Below, one piece after another: positions 44,925-54,900 of a stretch of 64,000 nt of DNA (its first letter is position 1; every line of letters begins with the position of its first letter). This stretch comes from Thauera humireducens (GTDB taxonomy: Bacteria; Pseudomonadota; Gammaproteobacteria; Burkholderiales; Rhodocyclaceae). The stretch is taken from assembly GCF_001051995.2 (NCBI RefSeq), contig NZ_CP014646.1, forward strand, positions 868,001 to 932,000. Direction: 5' to 3'. The translations under genes and the position numbers were made by a program. Under the pieces are notes generated by a model. The model saw only the letters and a list, made by a program, of their open reading frames with translations. It had not been told where the DNA came from and did no database searches.

Positions 44925-45991
44925 TGAACATCGAAGTACGAGACGCCGACCGCAGCGAAGATCTGCTGGCGCAGGTCTACACCGCGCTGGCAACCAACAC
45001 ACCGGTCCTGATCCAGGGCGGTGGGACGAAGTCATTCTATGGCCGGGCGACGAGCGGCGCACTGCTCGACACGCGCGCGCACCGCGGCATCGTCAGCTAC
45101 GACCCGACCGAGCTGGTCGTTACGGTGCGTGCCGGTACGCCGCTGGCCGAACTTGAAGCCGTACTCGACCAATCCGGCCAGATGCTGGCTTTCGAGCCGC
45201 CGTACTTCGGCGAGGGCGCAACGGTCGGCGGCATGGTCGCAGCAGGCCTGTCCGGTCCGCGCCGGCCGTGGGTGGGTTCCGTGCGCGACTTCGTGCTCGG
45301 CTGTCGTGTCATCACCGGCAATGGCAAGCACCTGCGCTTCGGCGGCGAAGTCATGAAGAACGTTGCCGGTTACGACGTCTCGCGCCTGATGGCGGGCAGT
45401 CTGGGCAGTCTGGGGCTGCTGACCGAGGTGTCCTTCAAGGTACTGCCCAAGCCGCGCAGCAGCCTCACGCTGCGCCTCGAGATGGACGTCGACACCGCGC
45501 TCGTGCGCTTCGCGGAGTGGGGGCAACAGCCGCTGCCGATCACCGCGGCCTGCCACGACGGCGAAGGCCTGATGCTGCGGCTCGAAGGCGGGGAGGGCTC
45601 GGTGAAGGCCGCGCGCGAGCATCTCGGTGGCGAAGAGGTGTCGGCCGCCTTCTGGGGGGCACTGCGCGAGCAGACGCTCGACTTCTTCTCGAACCCCGCA
45701 CCGCTGTGGCGGATTTCGGTCGCCAACGATAGCCGTCCGCGCTTGCCGGAGGGCGCGCAACTGGTCGACTGGGGGGGCGCACAGCGCTGGCTCAAGACCG
45801 ACGCCGCTGCCGCCACCTTGCGCGGTGCCGCGGCGGCTGCCGGTGGCCATGCCTGCTGCTTCACGCCGGGCGCGGCGGAGAGCCCACTGCATCCGCTGCC
45901 CGAGGTGCTGATGCGCTATCACCGCCGGCTCAAGGAGCAGCTCGATCCGCAGGGCATCTTCAACCCCGGTCGCATGTACGACGGGCTGTGA
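44924..45991 (+). CDS. glcE: Glycolate oxidase FAD-binding subunit GlcE
   Basis: 355 residues, a shortened paralogue of GlcD with one PCMH-type FAD-binding domain (LIQGGGTKSFYGRATSGALLDTRAHRGIVSYDPTELVVTVRAGTPLAELEAVLDQSGQMLAFEPPYFGEGATVGGMVAAGLSGPRRPW) and GGEVMKNVAGYDVSRLMAGSLGSLGLLTEVSFKVLPKP. The C-terminus KEQLDPQGIFNPGRMYDGL is typical. GlcD, GlcE and GlcF together form the membrane-associated enzyme that passes electrons to quinone. It follows glcD with a one-base overlap; glcF is 43 bp downstream. Confidence 0.95.
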   Translation: MNIEVRDADRSEDLLAQVYTALATNTPVLIQGGGTKSFYGRATSGALLDTRAHRGIVSYDPTELVVTVRAGTPLAELEAVLDQSGQMLAFEPPYFGEGATVGGMVAAGLSGPRRPWVGSVRDFVLGCRVITGNGKHLRFGGEVMKNVAGYDVSRLMAGSLGSLGLLTEVSFKVLPKPRSSLTLRLEMDVDTALVRFAEWGQQPLPITAACHDGEGLMLRLEGGEGSVKAAREHLGGEEVSAAFWGALREQTLDFFSNPAPLWRISVANDSRPRLPEGAQLVDWGGAQRWLKTDAAAATLRGAAAAAGGHACCFTPGAAESPLHPLPEVLMRYHRRLKEQLDPQGIFNPGRMYDGL

Positions 45992-46034
45992 TGCACGCCT
46001 CCGAACCCGCACCGAATCCGCCAGAGAACGATCC

Positions 46035-47252
46035 ATGCAAACCAACCTGAGCGAAGCCGCACGCAAGCTGCCCGGCGCCGAGATTGCCGAGAGCGTGCTG
46101 CGCACCTGCGTGCATTGCGGTTTCTGCAATGCCACGTGCCCGACCTACCAGTTGCTGGGCGACGAGCTCGACGGCCCGCGCGGCCGCATCTACCTGATGA
46201 AGCAGATGCTGGAGGGCGGCGAAGTCTCCGCCAGCACGCGCATGCACCTCGACCGCTGCCTCACCTGCCGCAACTGCGAAACGACCTGCCCGTCGGGCGT
46301 GCAGTACCACAAGCTGCTCGACATTGGCCGCGCCGCGATCGAACAGTGGGCGCCGCGTCCGCTGGGCGAGGTCGTCCAGCGCGCTGCGCTGCGGGCCGTG
46401 GTGCCGCGTCCGACGCTGTTCAAGACACTGGTGCAGATCGGCGAGGCCGTGCGCCCGGTGCTGCCCGAGTCGCTCGCTGCCAAGCTGCCGCGTCACAAGT
46501 CACCGGCCAAGCCGCGGCCGACCAGCCAGCATGCGCGCAAGGTCCTGATGCTCGAAGGTTGCGTGCAACCCGGCTTTGCGCCCAACACCAATGCGGCCGC
46601 GGCCCGCGTGCTCGACCGCCTGGGCATCAGCGTGGTGCCGGCGCACGAGGCCGGTTGCTGTGGCGCGGTGGATTTCCACCTCAATGCCCAGGACACCGGC
46701 CTCGATCGCGCACGACGCAACATCGACGCCTGGTGGCCCGCCATCGAAGCGGGTGCCGAGGCCATCGTGCAGACGGCCAGCGGTTGCGGCGCCTTCGTCA
46801 AGGAGTATGGCTTCGTGCTGCGCGACGATCCGGCCTACGCAGCCAAGGCGGCCCGCGTGAGCGCGCTGGCGAAGGACCTCGTCGAGGTGCTGCGCGCGGA
46901 GCCGCTGGAGAAGCTCGGCATCCGTGGCGACAAGCGCCTGGCCTTCCATTGCCCATGCACGCTGCAGCACGCGCAGAAGCTCGGCGGTGCGGTCGAAGGG
47001 GTGCTCTCCCGCCTCGGGTTCGACCTCACGCCCGTCCCGGACAGCCACCTGTGCTGCGGCTCGGCCGGGACCTACTCGCTGACCCAGCCCGAACTGTCGC
47101 GCAAGCTGCGCGACAACAAGCTCGATGCGCTGGAGAGCGGCAAGCCCGAACTGATCGTGACCGCCAACATCGGCTGTCAGACCCACCTCGACGGCGCCGG
47201 ACGCACGCCTGTGCGTCACTGGATCGAGATCGTCGAGGAAGCCATCGGCTGA
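46035..47252 (+). CDS. glcF: Glycolate oxidase iron-sulfur subunit GlcF
   Basis: 405 residues. Two 4Fe-4S ferredoxin motifs lie in the N-terminus (CVHCGFCNATCP and CLTCRNCETTCP), followed by two CCG-type cysteine-rich domains (HEAGCCGAVDFHL and DSHLCCGSAGTYSLTQPELS) as in heterodisulfide reductase D-like subunits. It relays electrons from the FAD subunits to the respiratory chain. Third in glcDEF; glcG follows after a 66-bp gap. Confidence 0.96.
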   Translation: MQTNLSEAARKLPGAEIAESVLRTCVHCGFCNATCPTYQLLGDELDGPRGRIYLMKQMLEGGEVSASTRMHLDRCLTCRNCETTCPSGVQYHKLLDIGRAAIEQWAPRPLGEVVQRAALRAVVPRPTLFKTLVQIGEAVRPVLPESLAAKLPRHKSPAKPRPTSQHARKVLMLEGCVQPGFAPNTNAAAARVLDRLGISVVPAHEAGCCGAVDFHLNAQDTGLDRARRNIDAWWPAIEAGAEAIVQTASGCGAFVKEYGFVLRDDPAYAAKAARVSALAKDLVEVLRAEPLEKLGIRGDKRLAFHCPCTLQHAQKLGGAVEGVLSRLGFDLTPVPDSHLCCGSAGTYSLTQPELSRKLRDNKLDALESGKPELIVTANIGCQTHLDGAGRTPVRHWIEIVEEAIG

Positions 47253-47318
47253 CTCCCTCTCGCCGGGCAGACGATGCCCGGCGTCCTTTATCTCAATTCC
47301 CACAACAGGAAGCCCCTC

Positions 47319-47723
47319 ATGCAAACCAAATATGTTCTTACGAATTCAGATGTCGTGCGCATCGTTTCCGCAGCGCGCGAAGAAGCGCTGAAGAACCAAT
47401 GGGCGGTCACCATCGCCGTCGTCGACGACGGCGGTCATCCGCTCGCGCTTGAGCGTCTGGACGGCTGCGCACCGATCGGCGCCTACATCGCCCCGCAGAA
47501 GGCACGCACCGCAGCCCTCGGCCGTCGCGAATCCAAGCTCTACGAGGACATGATCAACGGCGGTCGCGTGTCATTCCTGTCGGCGCCCGAGATCAGCGGC
47601 ATGCTCGAAGGCGGTGTCCCCGTCATCGTCGAGGGCCAGGTGATCGGGGCGGTCGGCGTGTCGGGCGTCAAGTCCGACCAGGATGCGCAGATCGCGCGTG
47701 CGGGTATCGCCGCCCTGGCCTGA
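47319..47723 (+). CDS. glcG: GlcG/HbpS family heme-binding-like protein
   Basis: 134 residues with one DUF336/GlcG domain: [57 protein letters not shown], then [36 protein letters not shown]. The exact biochemical role in glycolate use is not settled; some relatives bind heme. No signal peptide. AGGAAG (47307) precedes the ATG, while the open frame starts 15 codons earlier. It lies between glcF and the permease, as in the E. coli glc operon order glcDEFG. Confidence 0.92.
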   Translation: MQTKYVLTNSDVVRIVSAAREEALKNQWAVTIAVVDDGGHPLALERLDGCAPIGAYIAPQKARTAALGRRESKLYEDMINGGRVSFLSAPEISGMLEGGVPVIVEGQVIGAVGVSGVKSDQDAQIARAGIAALA

Positions 47724-47766
47724 CCGCCAGACGCGCGCAAAACGACTATACGGAGACGAACCCCCA

Positions 47767-49467
47767 ATGAACCAAACAACGCTTTCACTGCTGGCCTTCC
47801 TGCCGCTGGTGCTGGCTGGCGTGCTGCTGATCGGCTTCCGCTGGCCCGCACGCTATGCGATGCCGATGGTGTATGTGATCACCGCTGCGATCGGGCTGTG
47901 GGCTTGGGACATGAGCTTCAACCGTGTCCTCGCGTCCAGCCTGCAGGGCCTGATCCTGACGGTCGGCATCCTGTGGATCATCTTCGGCGCGATCCTGCTG
48001 CTCAACACCCTGAAGCATTCGGGCGGCATTGCCGCGATCCGCCGCGGCTTTGCCAACATCAGCCCAGACCGCCGCGTGCAGGCGCTGATCGTGGCCTGGC
48101 TGTTCGGCTGCTTCATCGAGGGCGCCTCTGGTTTCGGCACGCCGGCCGCGGTGGCGGCACCGCTGCTGGTCGCTCTCGGCTTCCCGGCGCTGGCCGCGGT
48201 GGTGCTGGGCATGATGGTGCAGTCGACGCCGGTGTCGTTCGGCGCGGTGGGCACGCCCATCCTGGTTGGTGTCGGCGCCGGCCTGGACCGGAGCGGCCTG
48301 ACCACCCAGCTCGCGAGCCTGGGTAGCAGCTGGGACGCCTTCTTCATGATGATCAGCGGTCGCGTGGCGATCACCCACGCCATCGTCGGCGTGCTGATGC
48401 CGCTGATCATGGTGATGGTGATGACGCGCTTCTTCGGCCGCAACAAGTCGTGGGCGGAAGGTCTTGCCGTGGCGCCGTTCGCGCTGCTGACGGCTGTCGC
48501 CTTCGGCGTGCCCTACATGCTCGCGGGTGTCTTCCTCGGCCCCGAGTTCCCGTCGATGATCGGTGCGCTGGTCGGCCTGGCCATCGTCGTGCCGGCGGCC
48601 AAGAAGGGCTTCCTGCTTCCCAAGCAGAACTGGGACTTCGCACCCGCCAGCGAGTGGCCCGCGGAATGGATGGGCAAGATCGAGATGAAGCTCGACCAGG
48701 TCGCGGGCAAGACGCCGATCTCCACGCCGATGGCCTGGGCGCCTTACCTGCTGCTGGCGGCCATCCTGGTGGCGACCCGTGTCATCCCGGAGCTGAAGAG
48801 CTTCCTGCTCGGCCTGAAGTTCGGCTGGGTCGACATCCTCGGCGAGAAGGGCGTGAGTGGCGCGATCGAGCCGCTGTATCTGCCCGGTGGCATCCTGGTC
48901 GTCGTCGTGCTGATCACCTTCTTCCTGCATCGCATGACCGGACGCGAACTGGCGAAGGCGGCGAATGAGTCCAGCCGTACGCTGCTGGGCGCCGGTTTCG
49001 TGCTGATCTTCACCATCCCGATGGTGCGGATCCTGATCAACTCGGGCGTCAATGCTTCGGGTCTGGTGTCGATGCCGGTGGCAATGGCGCAGTTCGTGGC
49101 CGACAGCGTGGGGGGCGTGTATCCCTTCTTCGCGCCATGGGTCGGTGCGCTGGGTGCGTACATCGCCGGCTCGAACACCGTGTCGAACCTGATGCTGTCG
49201 CAGTTCCAGTTCAACACCGCCGGCCTGCTGGGCGTGTCGGGCGCGATGATGGTGGCACTGCAGTCGGTCGGCGCCGCCGCCGGCAACATGATCGCCATCC
49301 ACAACGTCGTTGCCGCCTCGGCCACCGTAGGCCTGCTCGGCCGCGAAGGCACGACGCTGCGCAAGACCCTCCTGCCGACGCTGTACTACGTCGTCGCGGC
49401 TGGCAGCATCGGCCTGATCGCGATGTACGTGATGGGGATCACCGACCCCATCCACGCGGCGCGCTGA
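47767..49467 (+). CDS. glcA: Glycolate/L-lactate permease (LctP/GlcA family)
   Basis: 566 residues with roughly 12-14 hydrophobic segments (for example [62 protein letters not shown]). Family motifs include [53 protein letters not shown] and [18 protein letters not shown]. LctP-family permeases take up lactate and glycolate by proton symport; the position after glcDEFG favours glycolate. The start is the ATG at 47767, 43 bp after glcG. The 200-bp region to the next tRNA has a promoter but no terminator I can support. Confidence 0.92.
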   Translation: MNQTTLSLLAFLPLVLAGVLLIGFRWPARYAMPMVYVITAAIGLWAWDMSFNRVLASSLQGLILTVGILWIIFGAILLLNTLKHSGGIAAIRRGFANISPDRRVQALIVAWLFGCFIEGASGFGTPAAVAAPLLVALGFPALAAVVLGMMVQSTPVSFGAVGTPILVGVGAGLDRSGLTTQLASLGSSWDAFFMMISGRVAITHAIVGVLMPLIMVMVMTRFFGRNKSWAEGLAVAPFALLTAVAFGVPYMLAGVFLGPEFPSMIGALVGLAIVVPAAKKGFLLPKQNWDFAPASEWPAEWMGKIEMKLDQVAGKTPISTPMAWAPYLLLAAILVATRVIPELKSFLLGLKFGWVDILGEKGVSGAIEPLYLPGGILVVVVLITFFLHRMTGRELAKAANESSRTLLGAGFVLIFTIPMVRILINSGVNASGLVSMPVAMAQFVADSVGGVYPFFAPWVGALGAYIAGSNTVSNLMLSQFQFNTAGLLGVSGAMMVALQSVGAAAGNMIAIHNVVAASATVGLLGREGTTLRKTLLPTLYYVVAAGSIGLIAMYVMGITDPIHAAR

Positions 49468-49516
49468 GCGCTACGACAGGTGGGCGCCCGGGATCGGACG
49501 TTGTGTTTCCCGGGTG

Positions 49517-49545
49517 TTGCATGAGGGGGCGAAGCCCGGTATAGT
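49517..49545 (+). promoter_or_regulatory. Putative sigma-70 promoter upstream of the second tRNA-Gly
   Basis: TTGCAT (49517-49522) and TATAGT (49540-49545) with a 17-bp spacer. The tRNA begins about 120 bp downstream, so the transcript would carry a leader that needs trimming. No closer promoter stands out. Confidence 0.5.
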
Positions 49546-49667
49546 TCGCCCCCGTCGAGCGCAGAACACCGCCTTCGACGAAACGGACAAAACGGCCGCA
49601 ACCCGCGTCGTTGCGTGGTTTGAATGGTTCTGGAAAGCCACATCAAACCCGCCGGATTAGTCCAAAT

Positions 49668-49743
49668 GCGGGAATAGCTCAGTTGGTAGAGCGCAACCTT
49701 GCCAAGGTTGAGGTCGCGAGTTCGAGACTCGTTTCCCGCTCCA
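49668..49743 (+). tRNA. tRNA-Gly (anticodon GCC), second copy
   Basis: 76 nt with encoded CCA, base-for-base the same as the tRNA at 33600-33675 (acceptor GCGGGAA/TTCCCGC, anticodon loop with GCC). It stands alone, without a tRNA-Cys partner, and ends in a strong terminator. Confidence 0.97.
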
Positions 49744-49750
49744 GAATTCG

Positions 49751-49788
49751 AAAGCCGGACAAGATCAGCGTCTTGTCCGGCTTTTTGC
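49751..49788 (+). terminator. Terminator after the second tRNA-Gly
   Basis: A perfect 14-bp stem, AAAGCCGGACAAGA (49751-49764) with TCTTGTCCGGCTTT (49771-49784), a 6-nt loop and a following T-run. Confidence 0.92.
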
Positions 49789-49803
49789 TTTCGGGGTGCC
49801 AAC

Positions 49804-50982
49804 ATGGATACGAAATCCGACGCCTGGCCTGCCGGCTGCGTGCTGCCCGACTACGGGCCGGGCGGAATCTATGGCCTGGCCAGCGCGCTGCGGACCTGGC
49901 TGCATGACACCGATGCCGGGCTGGATGTGGCCAGGGTGGCGCCGGGCGAGGCGGCGACCGTCGTGCTGCTCGTCATCGACGGCCTCGGCGCACATGCCCT
50001 CGATTCCTTCGGCCGCGGCTCAGCGCTTGCCGCGGACTGGCATGTGACGCTGACTTCGGTGTTTCCGAGCACCACCGCGAGCGCGGTGACCACCCTGATG
50101 ACGGGTGCCTCACCCGCGGAGCACGGGTTGAACGGCTGGTTCATTCACGACCGGCGCTTCGGAGGCGTCATCGCACCCCTGCCGCTTGAAGCACGCGGCG
50201 ACGGTCCGCTGCACGCCCTGCGCCTGACGTCGCGCTTGTTTACGCAGCGCTCGATGTTCCGCGACGCGCGCCGGCCGGCCTTTATGGTGTCGCCGCAGCA
50301 GATCGCCTTTTCACCCTTTTCGCGTCACCACGCGCGCGGTGCCTGTGTCCGAGGCTACGACACGCTCGAGCGCCTACAGGACGAGATCCTCGGTGCCGTC
50401 GAAGGGGTCGGGCGGCAGGGCGGCTTCGTCCATGCGTATTACCCCCGTTTCGATGCGATCAGCCATGCCTACGGCTGCCGCTCGCCGCGCGCGATCGCGT
50501 GTTTCCATAAGATCGATGCGATGTACGCGCGCCTGTGCGAGCGCCTGCGCGGAAAGGGCGTGCGCATCCTGGTGACGGCCGACCATGGCTTCATCGACAG
50601 CGCACCGGAGCGCACGGTGGGTATCGAGCCCGAATCCGAGGTGGCACGCATGCTCGATGCGCCCCTGTTTGGCGAGCGGCGCCTCGCCTTCTGTGCGGTC
50701 CGCGAAGGCGCCCATGAGGAGTTCGAAGCCTGGGCCAGGAACGAGCTGGCAGGACGTGCCGTGGTCATGCGCGGGGAGGACTGCATCGCGTCGGGCGTGT
50801 TCGGTCCGGGACGCCGCAACACGCGTCTTGCGGAGCGCGTGGGTACGCATGTGCTGCTGATGGAGCCGGGGTGGACCATCGTCGACCAGGTCGAGGGCGA
50901 GGAGCCCTTCACGCTCATCGGCGTCCACGGCGGCTTGACGGCGGACGAGATGCGCGTGCCGCTGGTCCTGGCGACACCCTGA
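49804..50982 (+). CDS. Alkaline phosphatase-superfamily phosphodiesterase-like protein
   Basis: 392 residues. It belongs to the type I phosphodiesterase/nucleotide pyrophosphatase group: first metal site in VVLLVIDGLGAHAL, the presumed nucleophile Thr in SVFPSTTASAVTTLMTGASPAEHGLNGWF, a further metal region YYPRFDAISHAYG, and RILVTADHGFIDS. No signal peptide is seen, so it is probably cytoplasmic. The substrate is unknown. The start MDTKSDAWPAG follows the tRNA-Gly terminator; the open frame extends back across the tRNA. It converges with the DUF1178 gene, 15 bp away. Confidence 0.85.
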   Translation: MDTKSDAWPAGCVLPDYGPGGIYGLASALRTWLHDTDAGLDVARVAPGEAATVVLLVIDGLGAHALDSFGRGSALAADWHVTLTSVFPSTTASAVTTLMTGASPAEHGLNGWFIHDRRFGGVIAPLPLEARGDGPLHALRLTSRLFTQRSMFRDARRPAFMVSPQQIAFSPFSRHHARGACVRGYDTLERLQDEILGAVEGVGRQGGFVHAYYPRFDAISHAYGCRSPRAIACFHKIDAMYARLCERLRGKGVRILVTADHGFIDSAPERTVGIEPESEVARMLDAPLFGERRLAFCAVREGAHEEFEAWARNELAGRAVVMRGEDCIASGVFGPGRRNTRLAERVGTHVLLMEPGWTIVDQVEGEEPFTLIGVHGGLTADEMRVPLVLATP

Positions 50983-50997
50983 GCCGAGCCCCGGGAC

Positions 50998-51474
50998 CTA
51001 GTGAACCTCGTCCTCGCCCGGCGGCAGGGGGACGATCATGATCCCTTCCTCGAGGAGTTCCTCGACATCGTCTGCCGAGGCCTGGCCCCGAATGTTGCGC
51101 GCCTCGGCTTCACCATAATGGATGCGACGCGCCTCCTCGGGCAGCCGCTCGCCGACGTCATCGGCGTCGCGTGCCATGTGTCGCAGCAACTGCAGCACGG
51201 CAGTAACGGTTTCCGGTGTCACCGTTGCTGCGGCGCCCGGCGTGGCGGGCACGGCGGGGGTGGCGGCAGCCTGTAGGCGCTCCGAGACCGGCTTGTCCTG
51301 GGCGCCTTGACGCGTCTGCACATAGGGGGCACTGGGCAGGCGGCGGACCTGCACGCTCGCGCACACCGGGCAACTCACGAGCTGGCGGGCGCACTGATCC
51401 TCAAAGGCGTGCGCAGAGGCGAACCAGCCTTCGAAACGATGTTCCTTGTTGCAGCAGAGGTCGAGGACGATCAC
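50998..51474 (-). CDS. DUF1178 family protein
   Basis: 158 residues. DUF1178 proteins are small proteins of unknown function, and the family opening M-I-V-x-D-L-x-C matches VIVLDLCCNKEHRFEGWFASAHAFEDQ here, so the GTG at 51474 is taken as start even though the frame continues upstream. Cys pairs in LCC and SCPVCASVQVRRLPSAPYV suggest a zinc-ribbon-like site. The C-terminus AEARNIRGQASADDVEELLEEGIMIVPLP is typical. A 55-codon upstream minus-strand frame (51471-51638) ends in a GTGA overlap with this start and could be a coupled leader peptide. Confidence 0.85.
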   Translation of the reverse strand: MIVLDLCCNKEHRFEGWFASAHAFEDQCARQLVSCPVCASVQVRRLPSAPYVQTRQGAQDKPVSERLQAAATPAVPATPGAAATVTPETVTAVLQLLRHMARDADDVGERLPEEARRIHYGEAEARNIRGQASADDVEELLEEGIMIVPLPPGEDEVH

Positions 51475-51919
51475 GATGGTTTGGAAAGGGACGGACTTGC
51501 CCCGGTGGATGGCTGGGTCAGGAGTTCCGACCCGACGGACCGGAAATGGTGCCCGGTATGGAGCTCGATCACGCAAGGCCTGCGCTCGCGGATGCTGGAT
51601 TCGGCTTGGGGCGTGTTGACCTCAAGCCAGCGTGCCATGCTGCTTCAAGAAAAGCAGAAGTGCGATGTGCCGATGGTGCTGGCTCATAGGTCGCGAATTC
51701 TGCCACAGCGGCGGGGCAGCATGAATCGCCCCCCCACTGGGCAAGGCGCGGCAGCGCTGCATCCAGACAGGCAGCGTGACCGATGCAGCACTATTGCATG
51801 GGAGATGAACGATAAAATGCGGTCTTTACGATAGTTCCGCACATTCGAATGACTCGGCTTCCATAAGCATCCGTGGAATCTGCACGACTTGGCTGCGCGA
51901 TAGCCGGAGAACAACAGGA
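51475..51919. other. 445-bp spacer between DUF1178 and the BLUF protein gene
   Basis: No recognised gene. A minus-strand frame at 51471-51638 (starting MARWLEVNTPQAE) overlaps the DUF1178 start by GTGA; it has no strong SD and no family resemblance, so it is not called as a gene. The right part must hold the promoter of the gene at 51920, but I could not find a well-spaced -35/-10 pair; TTGCAT (51794) and TAAAAT (51813) are only 13 bp apart. Confidence 0.5.
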
Positions 51920-54900
51920 TTGAATGCGACCTACCGCCTTGGCTTGATGGCTCCACTGACCGGTGTGGTCGAGATCTACGGACCTGAAATCGTGCATGCG
52001 GCGACGCTCGCATGCGCGGAGGTCAACGAGCAGGGTGGCGTGTTGGGGCGCGCGCTCGAGCTGCGCGTCGAAGATGATGGCAGCTTGCCCTTGACCGCCG
52101 TGCCGGCCGCAGAGCGACTGCTCGATGCCCACGGCTGCGTCGCCCTGATCGGAGACCTGCTTTCGAACTCGCGTATCGCCGTAGCCTCCCAAGTTGCCGA
52201 TCGGCGCCGGGTGCCGATGCTGAACTTCTCGTTCTACGAGGGCAGCATCAATTCGCGCTACTTCTTTCATTTTGCGGCGCTACCCAACCAGCAGATCGAG
52301 CAGATGATTCCCCTCGCAGCCCGAAACTACGGGCTGAAGATGTTTTTCGCGGGCAATAACTACGAGTGGCCGCGAGGCTCGATCGATGCCGCCAAGCGTG
52401 CCTTGACCGCGCTGGAAGGCGACGTGGTTGGCGAGGCGTATCTGCCGATTGGTGCCTCCACGGACGAGATCGACGCATTGCTGACACAGGTTGGACGCTC
52501 GGGCGCGGACGTCTTCGTGCCGTACTTCGCCGGCGCCGATCAACTGGCCCTGCTTAACCGCTTTGCCGAGCGTGGCCTGAAAAAGCGCATGGCCGTGGTG
52601 ATGGGGCATTACGATGAAATGATGGCCAGCCGGCTGTCACCCGAGGTGCGCGAAGGGCTGTATTCCAGCAATACCTACTTCATGTCCCTCGAGACGCCTG
52701 GCAATCGCGACTGCTTGCGGCGTCTGAGCGAACTTCCCGGCATCACGGGCATCTGGCCCAATGGCAACGGCGTCCTCACCAACTTTGGCGAGGCGGCCTA
52801 TCTGTGCGTGCATGCGTTTGCCAACGCCGCCCGGGCGGCCGGTACGGTCGAGCCCGAGGCTTTGGTTGATGCGTTGGAGCAGGTCCGCGTCAGTGGTCCG
52901 CAGGGCGTCGTGACAATGGATCCGGTCACGCATCACGCCAGCGTCAATGTCTGTCTGGCGCGCTGCCAGCGAGACGGTACGTTCGAGATTGTTGAGCACT
53001 TCGGCTGCATTGCGCCGCGAATTCCGGAGCGCTATCGATCGCATGCCGACGCCCGCCACATGCAGGCTTCATCGTCCAGTCCTGCCTTGACCGCTCGACT
53101 CGCCGCCGAGATCGGAGGTGCCCACCGTCCGCTGGACAGTGCGCAGCAAATCCTGTCGGTGGCCGACATGGCGATTCTGGCGACCGATGCGGAAGGCGTC
53201 ATCACCCAGGCCAATGAGAGCGCGCAGGTGATGTTCGGCTATGAGGAAGGCGAGTTGATCGGCTTGCCTGTGCATGTGCTGCTGCCCCCGCATTTCCGCC
53301 AACGCCACGCCGAGCTGGTCAAGGCCTTTGTAGAAGGCGAGACAACCGAGCGCAGGATGGGGCGGCGCAACGAGATTACCGGTTATCGCAAGGACGGCAG
53401 CTTTTTCCCGCTCGAGGCCTCGATCGCGAAATTCCACAACGGTGATGGCTGGCTGATGGTGGTCACCATGCGTGACATCACGGAGCGCAAGCGCGCCGAA
53501 GAAGCACTGACGCTGCAGGCGACACATGATCCGCTGACCGGGTTGCCGAATCGGGCACTGATCCGTGACCGCCTGACCAATGCCTTGCACCGTTCTCGCC
53601 GCAGTGGCTCGAGCGTTGCGTTGCTGTTCGTCGATCTGGATGGCTTCAAGCTGATCAACGGCACCCATGGCCACGAGGCGGGTGACGAACTGCTCAAATC
53701 GGTGGCCGCTCGCCTGATCGAACAGGTGCGGCCGGGTGACACGGTCGCGCGCCTGGCGGGCGATGAGTTCGTGGTGTTGTGCGAGCAGGTCGAACAGCCG
53801 ACCAGCATGTCGGTGCTGGCCGAGCGGATCAACGACACCTTGCGCCAGCCGATCGATTTTGCCGGCAGTAGCTTGTTCGTGTCGGCCAGCATTGGCATCG
53901 CGATCGGCAGTGGCAGCACGCATTCTGCCGACGATCTGCTGCGCCACGCCGATACGGCGATGTACGCGGTCAAGGCTGGGGGGCGTGACGGCTGGCAGTT
54001 CTTCAGTGACAGTCTCGAGGAACAGGCGCGCCAGCGGCTGGAGATCAACAACGGTTTGCGTAAGGCGTTGGAGAGAGATGAACTGTCGGTTCGCTACCAA
54101 CCGATCGTCGCAGCGGAGACCGGCCGGATCATCGGCGCCGAGTTGCTGCTGCGCTGGCACCCACCCGGCGGAGAGATTTCCCCGGCCACCTTCATCCCGA
54201 TTGCCGAGCTGACCGGCGTCATCGTACCGATTGGAAAGTGGGTGTTTCGTGAAGCGTGCCGCGCCGAAGTGGCGTGGCGCAGCCGCTGGGGTGAGCAAGC
54301 GCCCTATGTGTCGCTGAACCTTTCGGCGCGACAGCTCAGCGATGACGGCATCGTCGACGATTTTGCCGACATGCTGCGTCAGACAGGCGCCAACCCTGCA
54401 CGCTTGCTGCTGGAGATTACCGAGACATCGCTGATGGCCGATGTCGAGGCCAATCTGAAGGTGCTGCGTCATCTTGCCGATTTCGGATTGCGTGTCGCAG
54501 TGGATGACTTCGGTACGGGCTATTCCTCACTGGCGCAATTGACCCGCCTTCCCGTCGATGTGCTGAAGATTGATCGCGCATTCGTGGATGGCCTGGAGAA
54601 GAGTGACGACAGCCGCACGATCATTCGTGCGGTGATCAGTCTCGGGCGTGCGCTCGGTTTGAAGCTGGTGGCAGAGGGGGTGGAGAATCCGGAGCAGCAG
54701 CGTGAGCTGTGCGCTTACGGTTGCGACATGCTGCAGGGCTACTATTTCAATCGGCCACTCGTCGAAGCGGAATTTGCGAACTGTCTGACCAACCAGTTCT
54801 CAGACGCGATGCCCGCGTGCGCTGAACCACTCTATTTCGTGCTCTACGTCAGCCGCGCCACCCCGCATTTCAATCGCCAGGGGCTTGAGGATTTCAAACG

